Below are positions 53,904-60,262 of a stretch of 60,262 nucleotides of DNA, one piece after another (within the stretch, counting starts at the first letter, position 1; every line of letters begins with the position of its first letter). The stretch covers positions 1 through 60,262 of the forward strand of contig QHSI01000099.1 of the NCBI GenBank assembly GCA_003221515.1, read 5' to 3'. Origin of the DNA: Candidatus Rokuibacteriota bacterium. Lineage in GTDB: Bacteria > Methylomirabilota > Methylomirabilia > Rokubacteriales > CSP1-6. The notes beneath the pieces are model-generated. The model was not told where the DNA came from. It did not search any database and was given only the letters and a program-made list of their open reading frames with translations. The translations under genes were made by a program, and so were the position numbers.

Positions 53904-54030
53904 GCAGGCTGCTCAAAGAGGTCCAGATGCTAGGCGGCGCCCGAAGGCTGCACGCGAGCCGTACTTCGAGTACGGTGAGCGTGCAGCCGAGGGCGCCAAC
54001 GACGCAGATGGGCCTCTTTCAGCAGCCTGC
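53904..54030. repeat. 127-bp imperfect palindrome (REP/MITE-like)
   Basis: Outer arms GCAGGCTGCT (53904-53913) and AGCAGCCTGC (54021-54030) are exact reverse complements. Inside, AAAGAGG, GGCGCCC, GGCTGCACGC and CCGTACT pair with their reverse complements, separated by small mismatched stretches, and the centre is TTCG at about 53964-53967. It fills the gap between the dioxygenase-like gene (stop at 54032) and the Asp-box gene and resembles the widespread GCAGGCTGCTGAAAAAG palindromic repeats of GC-rich genomes. It has no coding capacity. Confidence 0.85.
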
Positions 54031-54031
54031 G

Positions 54032-54979
54032 CTAGGCGATCACCCGATTCAGGAACCGTTCCGGTGGCCGCTCGCCCCACTGCGAGATCAGCCCGTCCTC
54101 GGCCGAGATCAAGTTGGAGCCGTTCTTCACGTTCAGCCGGTCGGTGTCCGACCAGTGCTCGTGCACGCGGCCCCACGGATCCGACCAGTAGTCGTAGATC
54201 TGGCTGCCGAGGAGATGCCGTCCGATCCCCCACATGTGCTCGTACTTGCCGAGCTTCGCCAGGTACTCGTGGCCCGTGAAGACGTCGTCGATGTCGGCGA
54301 CCTCGAACGACAGGTGGTTCAGCCCCGCGCGCTCGTTCTTGACGCAGAAGAACACGTGATGGTCGACGTAGGTGCTGCCGCGGTCGCACCGGTTGAACGA
54401 TCCGATGATGTTGTCCTTGCTGCCGGCGTAGACGTCGTCCGAGCAGATGAACCCGAGCGTCTCGCGAAACCACGCCGCGGTCTCCACGACCCTCGGTGAA
54501 GCCATCACGCCGTGGCCGATGCGCTTCACTCGAGCCGGGCCGCGATGGATGCGCATGACCTTACCAGCCCGCTCGAGCCCTTCCGACCCCAGGTTGAGGG
54601 GCTGCCGTGGGACCTTGATCGGCTTGAGCGGCTTGATCCCGTAGACGACCTCGACCTGGTAGCCGTTCGGCTCCTTCAGCCGCACGCGCTTGCCGCCGCC
54701 CGGTTCGTCGATCGACTCGATGCCCGAGGCGCCCGGCGCCTTGGCGACCTTCTTGAGATCGTCCAGGCTCGCCGCGTAGTACGCGAGTCCCACGAAGCCC
54801 GGGTCGCCCTTCTCGGTGACGTGAAGGTGGTGGGGCGCATCGGTGCCGCGCATGTAGAGCGCCGTCGGCGTGCGCGCCGACCGGACCATACCGAAGTGGG
54901 TCAGGAATTCCTCTGCCGCGTCCAGATCCGGCGCGCGAAGGCGGCCGTACGCGAGATCCGTGACCTTGATGAGTGCCAT
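54032..54979 (-). CDS. two-domain VOC protein, extradiol-dioxygenase-like
   Basis: A 315-residue protein with two VOC domains, as in type I extradiol ring-cleavage dioxygenases: TDLAYGRLRAPDLDAAEEFL starts the first and GHGVMASPRVVETAAWFRET the second. Metal-ligand candidates are the His in GHGVMA, the His in LNHLSFEVAD and the Glu in VHEHWSDTDR; the YVDHHVFFCVKNE stretch is typical of catechol or biphenyl-diol dioxygenases. The start ATG 54979 has AAGGAGGAAG upstream. It is the last gene of the Liv-type operon region, suggesting cleavage of an imported or derived aromatic diol. The second domain appears complete and the first degenerate. Confidence 0.87.
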   Translation of the reverse strand: MALIKVTDLAYGRLRAPDLDAAEEFLTHFGMVRSARTPTALYMRGTDAPHHLHVTEKGDPGFVGLAYYAASLDDLKKVAKAPGASGIESIDEPGGGKRVRLKEPNGYQVEVVYGIKPLKPIKVPRQPLNLGSEGLERAGKVMRIHRGPARVKRIGHGVMASPRVVETAAWFRETLGFICSDDVYAGSKDNIIGSFNRCDRGSTYVDHHVFFCVKNERAGLNHLSFEVADIDDVFTGHEYLAKLGKYEHMWGIGRHLLGSQIYDYWSDPWGRVHEHWSDTDRLNVKNGSNLISAEDGLISQWGERPPERFLNRVIA

Positions 54980-55046
54980 CGTCGTCTTCCTCCTTTTCTC
55001 GCCGTCGGCGAAGAGGATACCTGGACGCGCGCCCCGAGGGCAAGGC

Positions 55047-55073
55047 GCGCAATACGCGGTGCGCAATACGCGG
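55047..55073. repeat. two copies of GCGCAATACGCGG, 14-bp period
   Basis: GCGCAATACGCGG is found at 55047-55059 and 55061-55073 in the gap between the livF-like stop and the dioxygenase gene. Such CAATACGC tandem repeats, read as NTQYAIRNTQ-like peptides, turn up between genes in many bacterial genomes. No function is evident. Confidence 0.7.
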
Positions 55074-55077
55074 GGCC

Positions 55078-55785
55078 TCACTGCTGGCCCAGATAGGCCT
55101 CGCGGATCCTCGGGTCCCGCGTGAGGTCGGCGGGCGCCCCCTCGGCGACGATGCGCCCCTGCTCGAGGACGTATGCGCGCGCCGCGATGGCGAAGGCCTG
55201 CACGACGTTCTGCTCGACCAGGAGCACGGCCACGCCATCGGCGTGGATCCCGGCGATCACCGCGAACACCTGGTCGACGATGCTCGGGGCGAGGCCGAGT
55301 GAGGGCTCGTCGAGCAGCAGCAAGCGCGGCCGCGCCATGAGGGCCCGTCCGATCGCCACCATCTGCTGCTGCCCGCCCGAGAGCGAGCCCGCGAGCTGTC
55401 GCCGCCGCTCGCGCAGGATCGGAAACGTCGCGTAGACGCGCTCGAGGCTCTCGCCGCGCATCCGCCGCGCCGCCGCCGCGTAGCAGCCGATCTCGAGGTT
55501 CTCCTCGACGGTCATCGCCGGGAAGAGGCGGCGACCTTCGGGAACGAGCGCGATGCCCCGGCGGCAGAGCTCGTGCGCGGGCACCGACGCCAGATCGTCG
55601 CCGTCGAGGCGAGCGGATCCGGCCCGGATCGGCAACAGCCCGGCGATCGCGTTGATGAGCGTCGTCTTGCCAGCGCCGTTCGGTCCCACCACGGTCACGA
55701 GCTCGCGCGGCCGCACGCCGAGCGAGACGTCGCGGACCGCGACAGCCTCGCCGTGAGCGACCTCGAGGTGCGTGATCTCAAGCAT
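55078..55785 (-). CDS. livF: branched-chain amino acid-type ABC transporter ATP-binding protein (LivF)
   Basis: A 235-residue ATPase with Walker A GPNGAGKTTL, the signature LSGGQQQMVAIGRALMARP, Walker B LLLLDEPSLGLAP and the H-loop region VLLVEQNVVQAFAIAARAYV, all characteristic of LivF. It drives the Liv-type importer with the LivG domain of the fused protein encoded upstream (overlap at 55778-55785). The operon lacks a solute-binding protein gene nearby, though a Liv-type one is encoded at the window's start. Transport of branched-chain amino acids or, in catabolic settings, aromatic acids is expected. Confidence 0.95.
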   Translation of the reverse strand: MLEITHLEVAHGEAVAVRDVSLGVRPRELVTVVGPNGAGKTTLINAIAGLLPIRAGSARLDGDDLASVPAHELCRRGIALVPEGRRLFPAMTVEENLEIGCYAAAARRMRGESLERVYATFPILRERRRQLAGSLSGGQQQMVAIGRALMARPRLLLLDEPSLGLAPSIVDQVFAVIAGIHADGVAVLLVEQNVVQAFAIAARAYVLEQGRIVAEGAPADLTRDPRIREAYLGQQ

Positions 55786-57514
55786 AGGCTTTCCCGAGAT
55801 AGGCGCGGACCACCTCGGGGTCTCGCACGACCTGTTGCGGCAGCCCCTCGGCGATGACCTGTCCGTAGCTCAAGACCACGACGCGGTCGGCGAGATCGAG
55901 GACCGCGCGCATGATGTGCTCGACGAACACGACGGTCGTCCCGCGGGCGCGAATCCTCCGCACGAGCCGGAGCGCGTCGGTCATCTGAGCCGGCGTCAGT
56001 CCCGACAGCACTTCGTCCAGCAGCACCAGCCGCGGCTCGGAAGCGAGCGCGCGGGCGAGGTCGAGGAACTTGCGCTCGAGTAGATTCAGCTCGTCCGGCA
56101 GCGCGTCGGCGCGGGCCTCGAGGCCGGTGAAGGCGAGCCAGGACCGCGCGAGGTGCCGCGCGCGCTCCCGCCGGTGGGAGGCTCCGCCGAACATCGCCGC
56201 GAGCGCGACGTTGTCCAGGGCGGTGAGCCCGCCGAACGAGCGTGGGATCTGGTAGGTCCGCGAGAGGCCGAGGCGGGCGATCCGGTGCGCGGCGACCCGC
56301 GCGATATCGCGGCCGCCGAGCGCGATGCGCCCGCCATCGGCCTGGTAGTAGCCGCTGACCACGTTGATCAGGGTCGACTTGCCCGAGCCGTTCGGCCCGA
56401 TGAGGCCGAGGATCTCGCCCGCCCGCACCTCGAGCGTCACGCCGGCGAGCGCCTGGAGACCGCGGAACGCCTTGTGCACGTCCGCGCAGGCCAGCAGCGT
56501 CGCCTCGGCCGGTCGCGCCCGCGGCGTCGCTTCGACGGCCGCGACGGCGATGGGTGGGGCGAGCGGTGCGGGTCGACGCCGGCGTCGTACCCCGCCGGCC
56601 ACGCCGTCCGGAAGAAAGACGATCACCGCGATCAAGATGGCGCCGATCAGCGCGCGGTTCAGGATCGCGCGGTGGCCGCCCGTGAGCGACTGCGTGAGCG
56701 AGGTGACGATGAGGGCGCCCAGCGCCGGACCGTACCAGATGCGCGTGCCGCCGAGCGCCGCCATCATGATCGCGTCGACGGCGAGCCCGACCGAGAACGT
56801 CTCGGCCACGGTCACGTACGACACGAACATCGCGTGGATCCCGCCGATCAGCCCGGCGATGAAGCAGCTCAGCGCGAAGGCCACGAGCTTGTAGCGATAG
56901 GTCGGCACGCCGAGTACCTCGGCCACGTCCTCGTCGTCGCGGATGGCAAAGAGCCCCATGCCCCACCGCGAGCGGAAGATCGCCCGCGCGCCGGCCGCGG
57001 AGAGCAGCGCGACCACGAGCGCCAGATGATAGAGCGTGGTCGCCGGAGCGCCGAACAGCTTCGGGATCGCGACCGCCGCCAGGAAGACGCCGGGGCCGCC
57101 GTCGATCCGCGTGTTGAGGGCGATCGTGGACAGCACGAACGTCACGGCGAGCGTGAGGAGCCCGAAGAGCTCTCCGCGGACTCCGCGGACGCGGAAGACG
57201 ACCGCGGCGATCGCGGTACCGAGGAGCGCCGCCACCAGGCCGGCCGCCGGCAGCGTCCAGAGGAATGGCACGTCGAGGGCCGTCGCGAGCGTGGCCGTGG
57301 TGTAGACGCCGGCGCCGAAGAAGGCGGCGTGGCCGAAGCTGAAGTAGCCGGCGTAGCCGCTGAGGATGTTCCAGCTGGTCGCCAGGGAGACCCAGAAGAA
57401 CACCAGATAGAGGAAGGTCTCGTAGAAGGCCGGCAGCCCGAGCGCCGGCACGAGCGCGAACGCGACGCCGACGGCGACGAGCGGCACCACCGAGCGGAGC
57501 CGGGACGCGCTCAC
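55778..57514 (-). CDS. fused LivM permease-LivG ATPase
   Basis: A 578-residue fusion. Residues 1-315 are a LivM-type permease (LVFFWVSLATSWNILSGYAG; YFSFGHAAFFGAGVYTTA; LGGTRIWYGPALGALIV), and after a Pro/Ala/Arg-rich linker residues about 345-578 form the LivG ATPase, with Walker A GLIGPNGSGKSTLINVV, a diverged signature ELNLLERKFLDLARALA and Walker B LVLLDEVLSGL. Family proteins are usually separate; fusions of this order are known. The GTG start overlaps the LivH stop (GTGA, 57511-57514). It works with LivH and LivF as an importer. Confidence 0.93.
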   Translation of the reverse strand: MSASRLRSVVPLVAVGVAFALVPALGLPAFYETFLYLVFFWVSLATSWNILSGYAGYFSFGHAAFFGAGVYTTATLATALDVPFLWTLPAAGLVAALLGTAIAAVVFRVRGVRGELFGLLTLAVTFVLSTIALNTRIDGGPGVFLAAVAIPKLFGAPATTLYHLALVVALLSAAGARAIFRSRWGMGLFAIRDDEDVAEVLGVPTYRYKLVAFALSCFIAGLIGGIHAMFVSYVTVAETFSVGLAVDAIMMAALGGTRIWYGPALGALIVTSLTQSLTGGHRAILNRALIGAILIAVIVFLPDGVAGGVRRRRRPAPLAPPIAVAAVEATPRARPAEATLLACADVHKAFRGLQALAGVTLEVRAGEILGLIGPNGSGKSTLINVVSGYYQADGGRIALGGRDIARVAAHRIARLGLSRTYQIPRSFGGLTALDNVALAAMFGGASHRRERARHLARSWLAFTGLEARADALPDELNLLERKFLDLARALASEPRLVLLDEVLSGLTPAQMTDALRLVRRIRARGTTVVFVEHIMRAVLDLADRVVVLSYGQVIAEGLPQQVVRDPEVVRAYLGKAYA

Positions 57515-58293
57515 AACTCGGGCCGCAGCAGCAAGATCAGGATCAAGAGCGTGAACGACACGAGCGGCGCCCAGCCCGGCGCGGTGACGGCCATCGTCAG
57601 CGCCTCGCTCGCGGCGATGAAGACCGCGGCTCCCAGCAGCCCGAGCGCGTTGCCCAGCCGGCCGATGATCACCGCCGCGAACACCACGCCGATCCACGAG
57701 TAGATCTGCGAGGGCGCCAGCGTGTGGTTGAGCGCGATGAAGAGCCCGGCGACGCCCGCGTACGCCGAGCTGAGCCCGGCCAGGAGCAGCGCAAGGCGGC
57801 GGCGGTCGACGCCGAAGGCTCCGGCCATCGGGCCGTCCTGCGCGCTCGCCCGGGCGGCCTTGCCGAGATAGCTCCAGCGAAGCCACGCCCAGGTCGCGAG
57901 CGTCAGCACGGCCGCGGCGGCGAGGCCGAGGAGCCCGCTCAGTCCCACGAAGAACGGGCCCACCTTGAGGGACATGCGCGCATACGGCGACTCGAGGCGG
58001 CGGAAGTCGGCGGTCCAGAACCACTGGATCACGCTCTCGAGGATCACGGTGAGGCCGAAGGTGACGATCAGCGAGGTGAGCTCGTTGATCTTGAATGTCA
58101 GAAAGCCCATCTCCAGCGCGACGCCGGCCGCGAAGAAGCCGGGGACGATCACCACGAGCGTCAGCATCGGATCGACGCCCGACACGGTCGCGATCTGGTA
58201 GGTGAGGTAGGCGCCCAGGAACGCGAGGGCGAAGTTCGCGAGGTTGATCACGCGCAGCAGGCCCCAGGTCAGGCTGAGTCCGAGGCCGAGCAA
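57511..58293 (-). CDS. livH: branched-chain amino acid-type ABC permease (LivH), unusual start
   Basis: At least 260 residues of a LivH permease: the GLGLSLTWGLLRVINLANFA motif is followed by seven or so helices ending near the C terminus (LLSFTLLILILLLRPEL region). The first conventional start in frame is TTG 58293, but it would cut off conserved residues of the first helix (LTLIGQSLIAGLFTGGLYAL) that are encoded in frame further upstream to about 58360. No ATG, GTG or TTG exists there; only CTG codons at 58359, 58350 and 58344. So translation probably begins at a CTG, or a base is wrong. The stop of the preceding monooxygenase is at 58376. Confidence 0.87.
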   Translation of the reverse strand: MLGLGLSLTWGLLRVINLANFALAFLGAYLTYQIATVSGVDPMLTLVVIVPGFFAAGVALEMGFLTFKINELTSLIVTFGLTVILESVIQWFWTADFRRLESPYARMSLKVGPFFVGLSGLLGLAAAAVLTLATWAWLRWSYLGKAARASAQDGPMAGAFGVDRRRLALLLAGLSSAYAGVAGLFIALNHTLAPSQIYSWIGVVFAAVIIGRLGNALGLLGAAVFIAASEALTMAVTAPGWAPLVSFTLLILILLLRPEL

Positions 58294-58375
58294 GGCGTAG
58301 AGACCACCGGTGAAGAGCCCCGCGATGAGCGACTGGCCGATCAGCGTCAGGCTGGGCAGGTCGCGGACCCCGGAC

Positions 58376-59578
58376 TCAGATTCGGACGTGCTCGGGTCGG
58401 ACGCCCATGCCGACCAGGCGGCCTGGGATCCGCCGCAGCAGCGGGATCCGGACGAGCAGCCGAAGCGCCAGCGGCACCGAGAGCTTGCGCGCGCGGCTGC
58501 CGAGAACGGGCGTGACGATTCGATCCTGCACCAGGATCTGCAGGCGCTGGACGATTCGGGTCGCGGGCAGTCGTCGCCGCTGGACCTGTTGCAGGTGCTC
58601 GAGCGACAGGCTCCCGTCGCGCAGCGGCGCCGCCAGGATGTTCGCGGCGGCCACCGCGTCCTGGATCGCGAGGTTGATCCCGACGCCGCCGACGGGAGAC
58701 ATCGCGTGCGCGGCGTCGCCGAGGCAGAGGAGCCCCGAGCGGTACCACGTGGGCAGGCGGTCGACGAGAACCGTCAGCAGCTTCACGTCGTCCCAGCTCC
58801 GGATGTCGCTCACCCGATCGCGAGGGACGGCCGCGAGCCTGGCGACCTCGGCCCGAAACGCCTCGAGCCCGGCTTGTCGGATCTCGTCGATCGTTCCCTT
58901 CGCGATGACGAAGCCGCACTGCCAGTACTCGCCGCGGTTGAGCATGATGAACAGCCGGCCCGCGGTGAACCGGCCGAGACCACCGACGGCGTCCTCGGGC
59001 CGGCGGGCGAGTCGAAACCACAGCACGTCCATCGGCGCGCCGAGCTCTTCGATTCGAAGCCCGGCCTCGCGCCGGACGACCGAGTGCCGGCCGTCGGCGG
59101 CGATGACGAGCGTCGCCGGCACCTCGAGCCGGCCCTCGGGCGTGTCCACCTCGACGCCGACCACGCGGCCCGCCTCTTCGATGAGCCCGGTCACCTCCGC
59201 GCGCATCCGAAGCTCGAAGGTTGGATAGCGGCGGGCCCGCTCCGCCAGGAAGTTCAGGAAGTCCCACTGCGGCATGAACGCGATGAACCCGCACCGCGTC
59301 GGCAGGTGGGTGAAGTCGGCGACCGGGACCCTGACGTCGTCGATCTGCACGACCAGCTCGCGCACCTTCTGGTGCGGCAGCTTCAGGAAGTCGTCCAGGA
59401 CTCCGAGCTCGTGCATCACCTCGAGCGTCGACGGGTGGATGGTGTCGCCGCGAAAGTCACGCAGGAAATCGGCGTGCTTCTCGAGCACGACGACCGGGAC
59501 GCCCGCGCGCGCCAGGAGCAGGCCGAGCATCATGCCCGCCGGCCCGCCGCCGGCGATGCAGCAGGTCGTCGCCCTCAC
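58376..59578 (-). CDS. FAD-dependent oxidoreductase, aromatic hydroxylase (PHBH) type
   Basis: A 400-residue flavoprotein starting at GTG 59578, overlapping the stop of the VOC gene (GTGA). FAD motifs are CCIAGGGPAGMMLGLLLARA at the N terminus, the DG motif TLVIAADGRHSVVRREAG, and GLLCLGDAAHAMSPVGGVGI. These match class A monooxygenases such as phenol or p-hydroxybenzoate hydroxylases, although the ring-substrate pocket cannot be identified. With the adjacent VOC protein and a Liv transporter, import and hydroxylation of an aromatic acid is plausible. The C-terminal tail is Arg/Leu-rich. Confidence 0.9.
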   Translation of the reverse strand: MRATTCCIAGGGPAGMMLGLLLARAGVPVVVLEKHADFLRDFRGDTIHPSTLEVMHELGVLDDFLKLPHQKVRELVVQIDDVRVPVADFTHLPTRCGFIAFMPQWDFLNFLAERARRYPTFELRMRAEVTGLIEEAGRVVGVEVDTPEGRLEVPATLVIAADGRHSVVRREAGLRIEELGAPMDVLWFRLARRPEDAVGGLGRFTAGRLFIMLNRGEYWQCGFVIAKGTIDEIRQAGLEAFRAEVARLAAVPRDRVSDIRSWDDVKLLTVLVDRLPTWYRSGLLCLGDAAHAMSPVGGVGINLAIQDAVAAANILAAPLRDGSLSLEHLQQVQRRRLPATRIVQRLQILVQDRIVTPVLGSRARKLSVPLALRLLVRIPLLRRIPGRLVGMGVRPEHVRI

Positions 59579-60084
59579 GAAGACAAGCGCGGTAGCCGCT
59601 GGCCCGGAACGACGTTGGCAACCGCGTCTTCGAGCGTCCGCGCCTGGCGCCACTCACTGGCCGGCCGCACGTGGCCGTTGGTGCCGACCTGGTCGATGCC
59701 CCAGTAGACCTCGAGGTTGTTGCCGTCGGGATCCTGGAACTCCACGGCGATCTGGCAGCCGGCGCGCCGGCGGCCCTCGAAGACGATCGGCACGTCGTGC
59801 TTGGAGAGCCACGCGCGCGCGCGGAACACCTCGTCGAGCGTCGCCACCTCGAACGCGAAGTGGTTCAGGCTGCTCCGCTCGGTCTTCGAGGCGCCGCCGA
59901 CCAGCGCGACGCCGTGGTGGTCGGCGTTGCAGCGCATGAAGACCATGCCGCCGGGCACCATGGTGTCCGGGTAGCGATCGCTGACCTCGAGACCGAGCAC
60001 GCCCGTGTAGAAGCGCACGGAGGCCTCGAGATCGGTAACGTTGAGCACGACGTGACCGAGCTTGCGCAGCTGGAACGGGAGCAT
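59575..60084 (-). CDS. VOC-superfamily protein
   Basis: A 169-residue VOC domain protein. It begins LRKLGHVVLNVTDLEASVRF with a metal-ligand His, has HHGVALVGGASKTERSSLNH in the middle, and the Glu in FQDPDGNNLEVYWG. The start ATG 60084 is selected for a TAGGAGG site; the frame is open further upstream, where it overlaps another gene's end. It probably binds Fe or Mn and acts as a dioxygenase or isomerase in the same route as the following FAD hydroxylase, with which it is translationally coupled. The C-terminal 25 residues extend beyond the VOC fold. Confidence 0.9.
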   Translation of the reverse strand: MLPFQLRKLGHVVLNVTDLEASVRFYTGVLGLEVSDRYPDTMVPGGMVFMRCNADHHGVALVGGASKTERSSLNHFAFEVATLDEVFRARAWLSKHDVPIVFEGRRRAGCQIAVEFQDPDGNNLEVYWGIDQVGTNGHVRPASEWRQARTLEDAVANVVPGQRLPRLSS

Positions 60085-60095
60085 CGGGTGGCCTC

Positions 60096-60262
60096 CTAAA
60101 GAGGAGTCTTCACGATTCGGCCGTTCGCCTCCACGAACCACTTCTCGCTGGAGAACGACTTGCCCGCGAGCGTCACCGCCATCCACTCGTCGAACTCGCC
60201 GGCGAGGCAGTGGTACGGTGCAAGTGGACGGACAGGGGGAACTATACTGCGGCGGGCCAACT
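60096..60262 (-). CDS. C-terminal end of an unidentified gene (cut by window edge)
   Basis: An open minus-strand frame enters from the window end and stops at TAG 60096-60098. The last residues read CLAGEFDEWMAVTLAGKSFS, followed by EKWFVEANGRIVKTPL. About 54 codons are seen and no start is certain, so it is either the end of a longer gene or a short one. No family is recognised. It would be the gene just upstream of the VOC-hydroxylase-Liv operon and ends 11 bases before its first start codon. Confidence 0.4.
   Translation of the reverse strand, partial: LARRSIVPPVRPLAPYHCLAGEFDEWMAVTLAGKSFSSEKWFVEANGRIVKTPL

Noticed and set aside
1-60262. CRISPR array, rRNA or tRNA genes, phage or transposase genes
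   Set aside because: No regularly spaced repeats of the right size, no conserved RNA gene sequence and no integrase or transposase motif were seen.

Overview
The window is GC-rich chromosomal DNA (roughly 70% G+C by eye), densely packed with genes and with many ATGA, GTGA and TGATG start/stop overlaps. I see no rRNA, tRNA, CRISPR array, integrase or recognisable insertion sequence. The gene content suggests an uncultured soil or sediment bacterium of the Rokubacteria/Methylomirabilota or deltaproteobacterial type: several luciferase-like (LLM) oxidoreductases, a family-5 solute-binding protein array, a Liv-type ABC transporter, molybdenum hydroxylase genes, LL-diaminopimelate aminotransferase and a DUF222-HNH nuclease. 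That placement is inference from gene content only.

Region 1 (1-8982, + strand) is a six-gene chemosensory operon. It encodes a periplasmic amino-acid-type binding protein (5' cut off), a methyl-accepting receptor, a hybrid CheA kinase with two Hpt domains and a receiver, a degenerate receiver fused to DUF4388, a canonical receiver fused to a Roadblock/LC7-like domain, and a membrane protein with a short-repeat module and Roadblock-like tails. No CheR, CheB, separate CheW or flagellar gene is visible. I rate this the most likely undescribed system in the window.

Region 2 (8979-13044, - strand) holds dapL, a family-5 solute-binding protein, an AlkA-type DNA glycosylase and two small genes. 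Region 3 (13109-17687, + strand) is an envelope-stress-like operon: HtrA protease, two small proteins, a 25-codon ORF, an OmpR-type regulator, its sensor kinase and a small membrane protein. It is preceded by three heptamers at exact 11-bp spacing, like a PhoB/OmpR-type operator.

Region 4 (17696-24473, - strand) holds a peroxiredoxin, an MMPL/RND transporter, an LLM oxidoreductase, an enoyl-CoA hydratase and an NDP-forming acyl-CoA synthetase. Region 5 (24474-32149) has a 37-bp-arm inverted repeat, a small Cys-rich secreted protein, DppC and DppB permeases and three tandem paralogous solute-binding proteins. Two of those three share a conserved dyad upstream, and no ABC ATPase gene is present. 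Region 6 (32150-42726) holds a methyltransferase, a cupin, an LLM plus three-subunit molybdenum hydroxylase operon, a beta-lactamase-like hydrolase, an FAD monooxygenase, a zinc alcohol dehydrogenase and another LLM enzyme.

Region 7 (42773-47546) looks like an accessory patch: a DUF222-HNH nuclease with a probable 3' frameshift, a Uma2 nuclease, a rhodanese, a DUF2161 PD-(D/E)XK protein, and a methyltransferase preceded in frame by a lower-GC membrane segment. Region 8 (47547-60262, - strand) holds a PLP-enzyme pair, VOC proteins, a nine-Asp-box Sortilin/BNR-type protein, a 127-bp imperfect palindrome and a catabolic/transport operon. That operon runs VOC, FAD hydroxylase, LivH, a fused LivM-LivG, LivF, then an extradiol-dioxygenase-like protein, and probably serves uptake and breakdown of an aromatic or similar acid.
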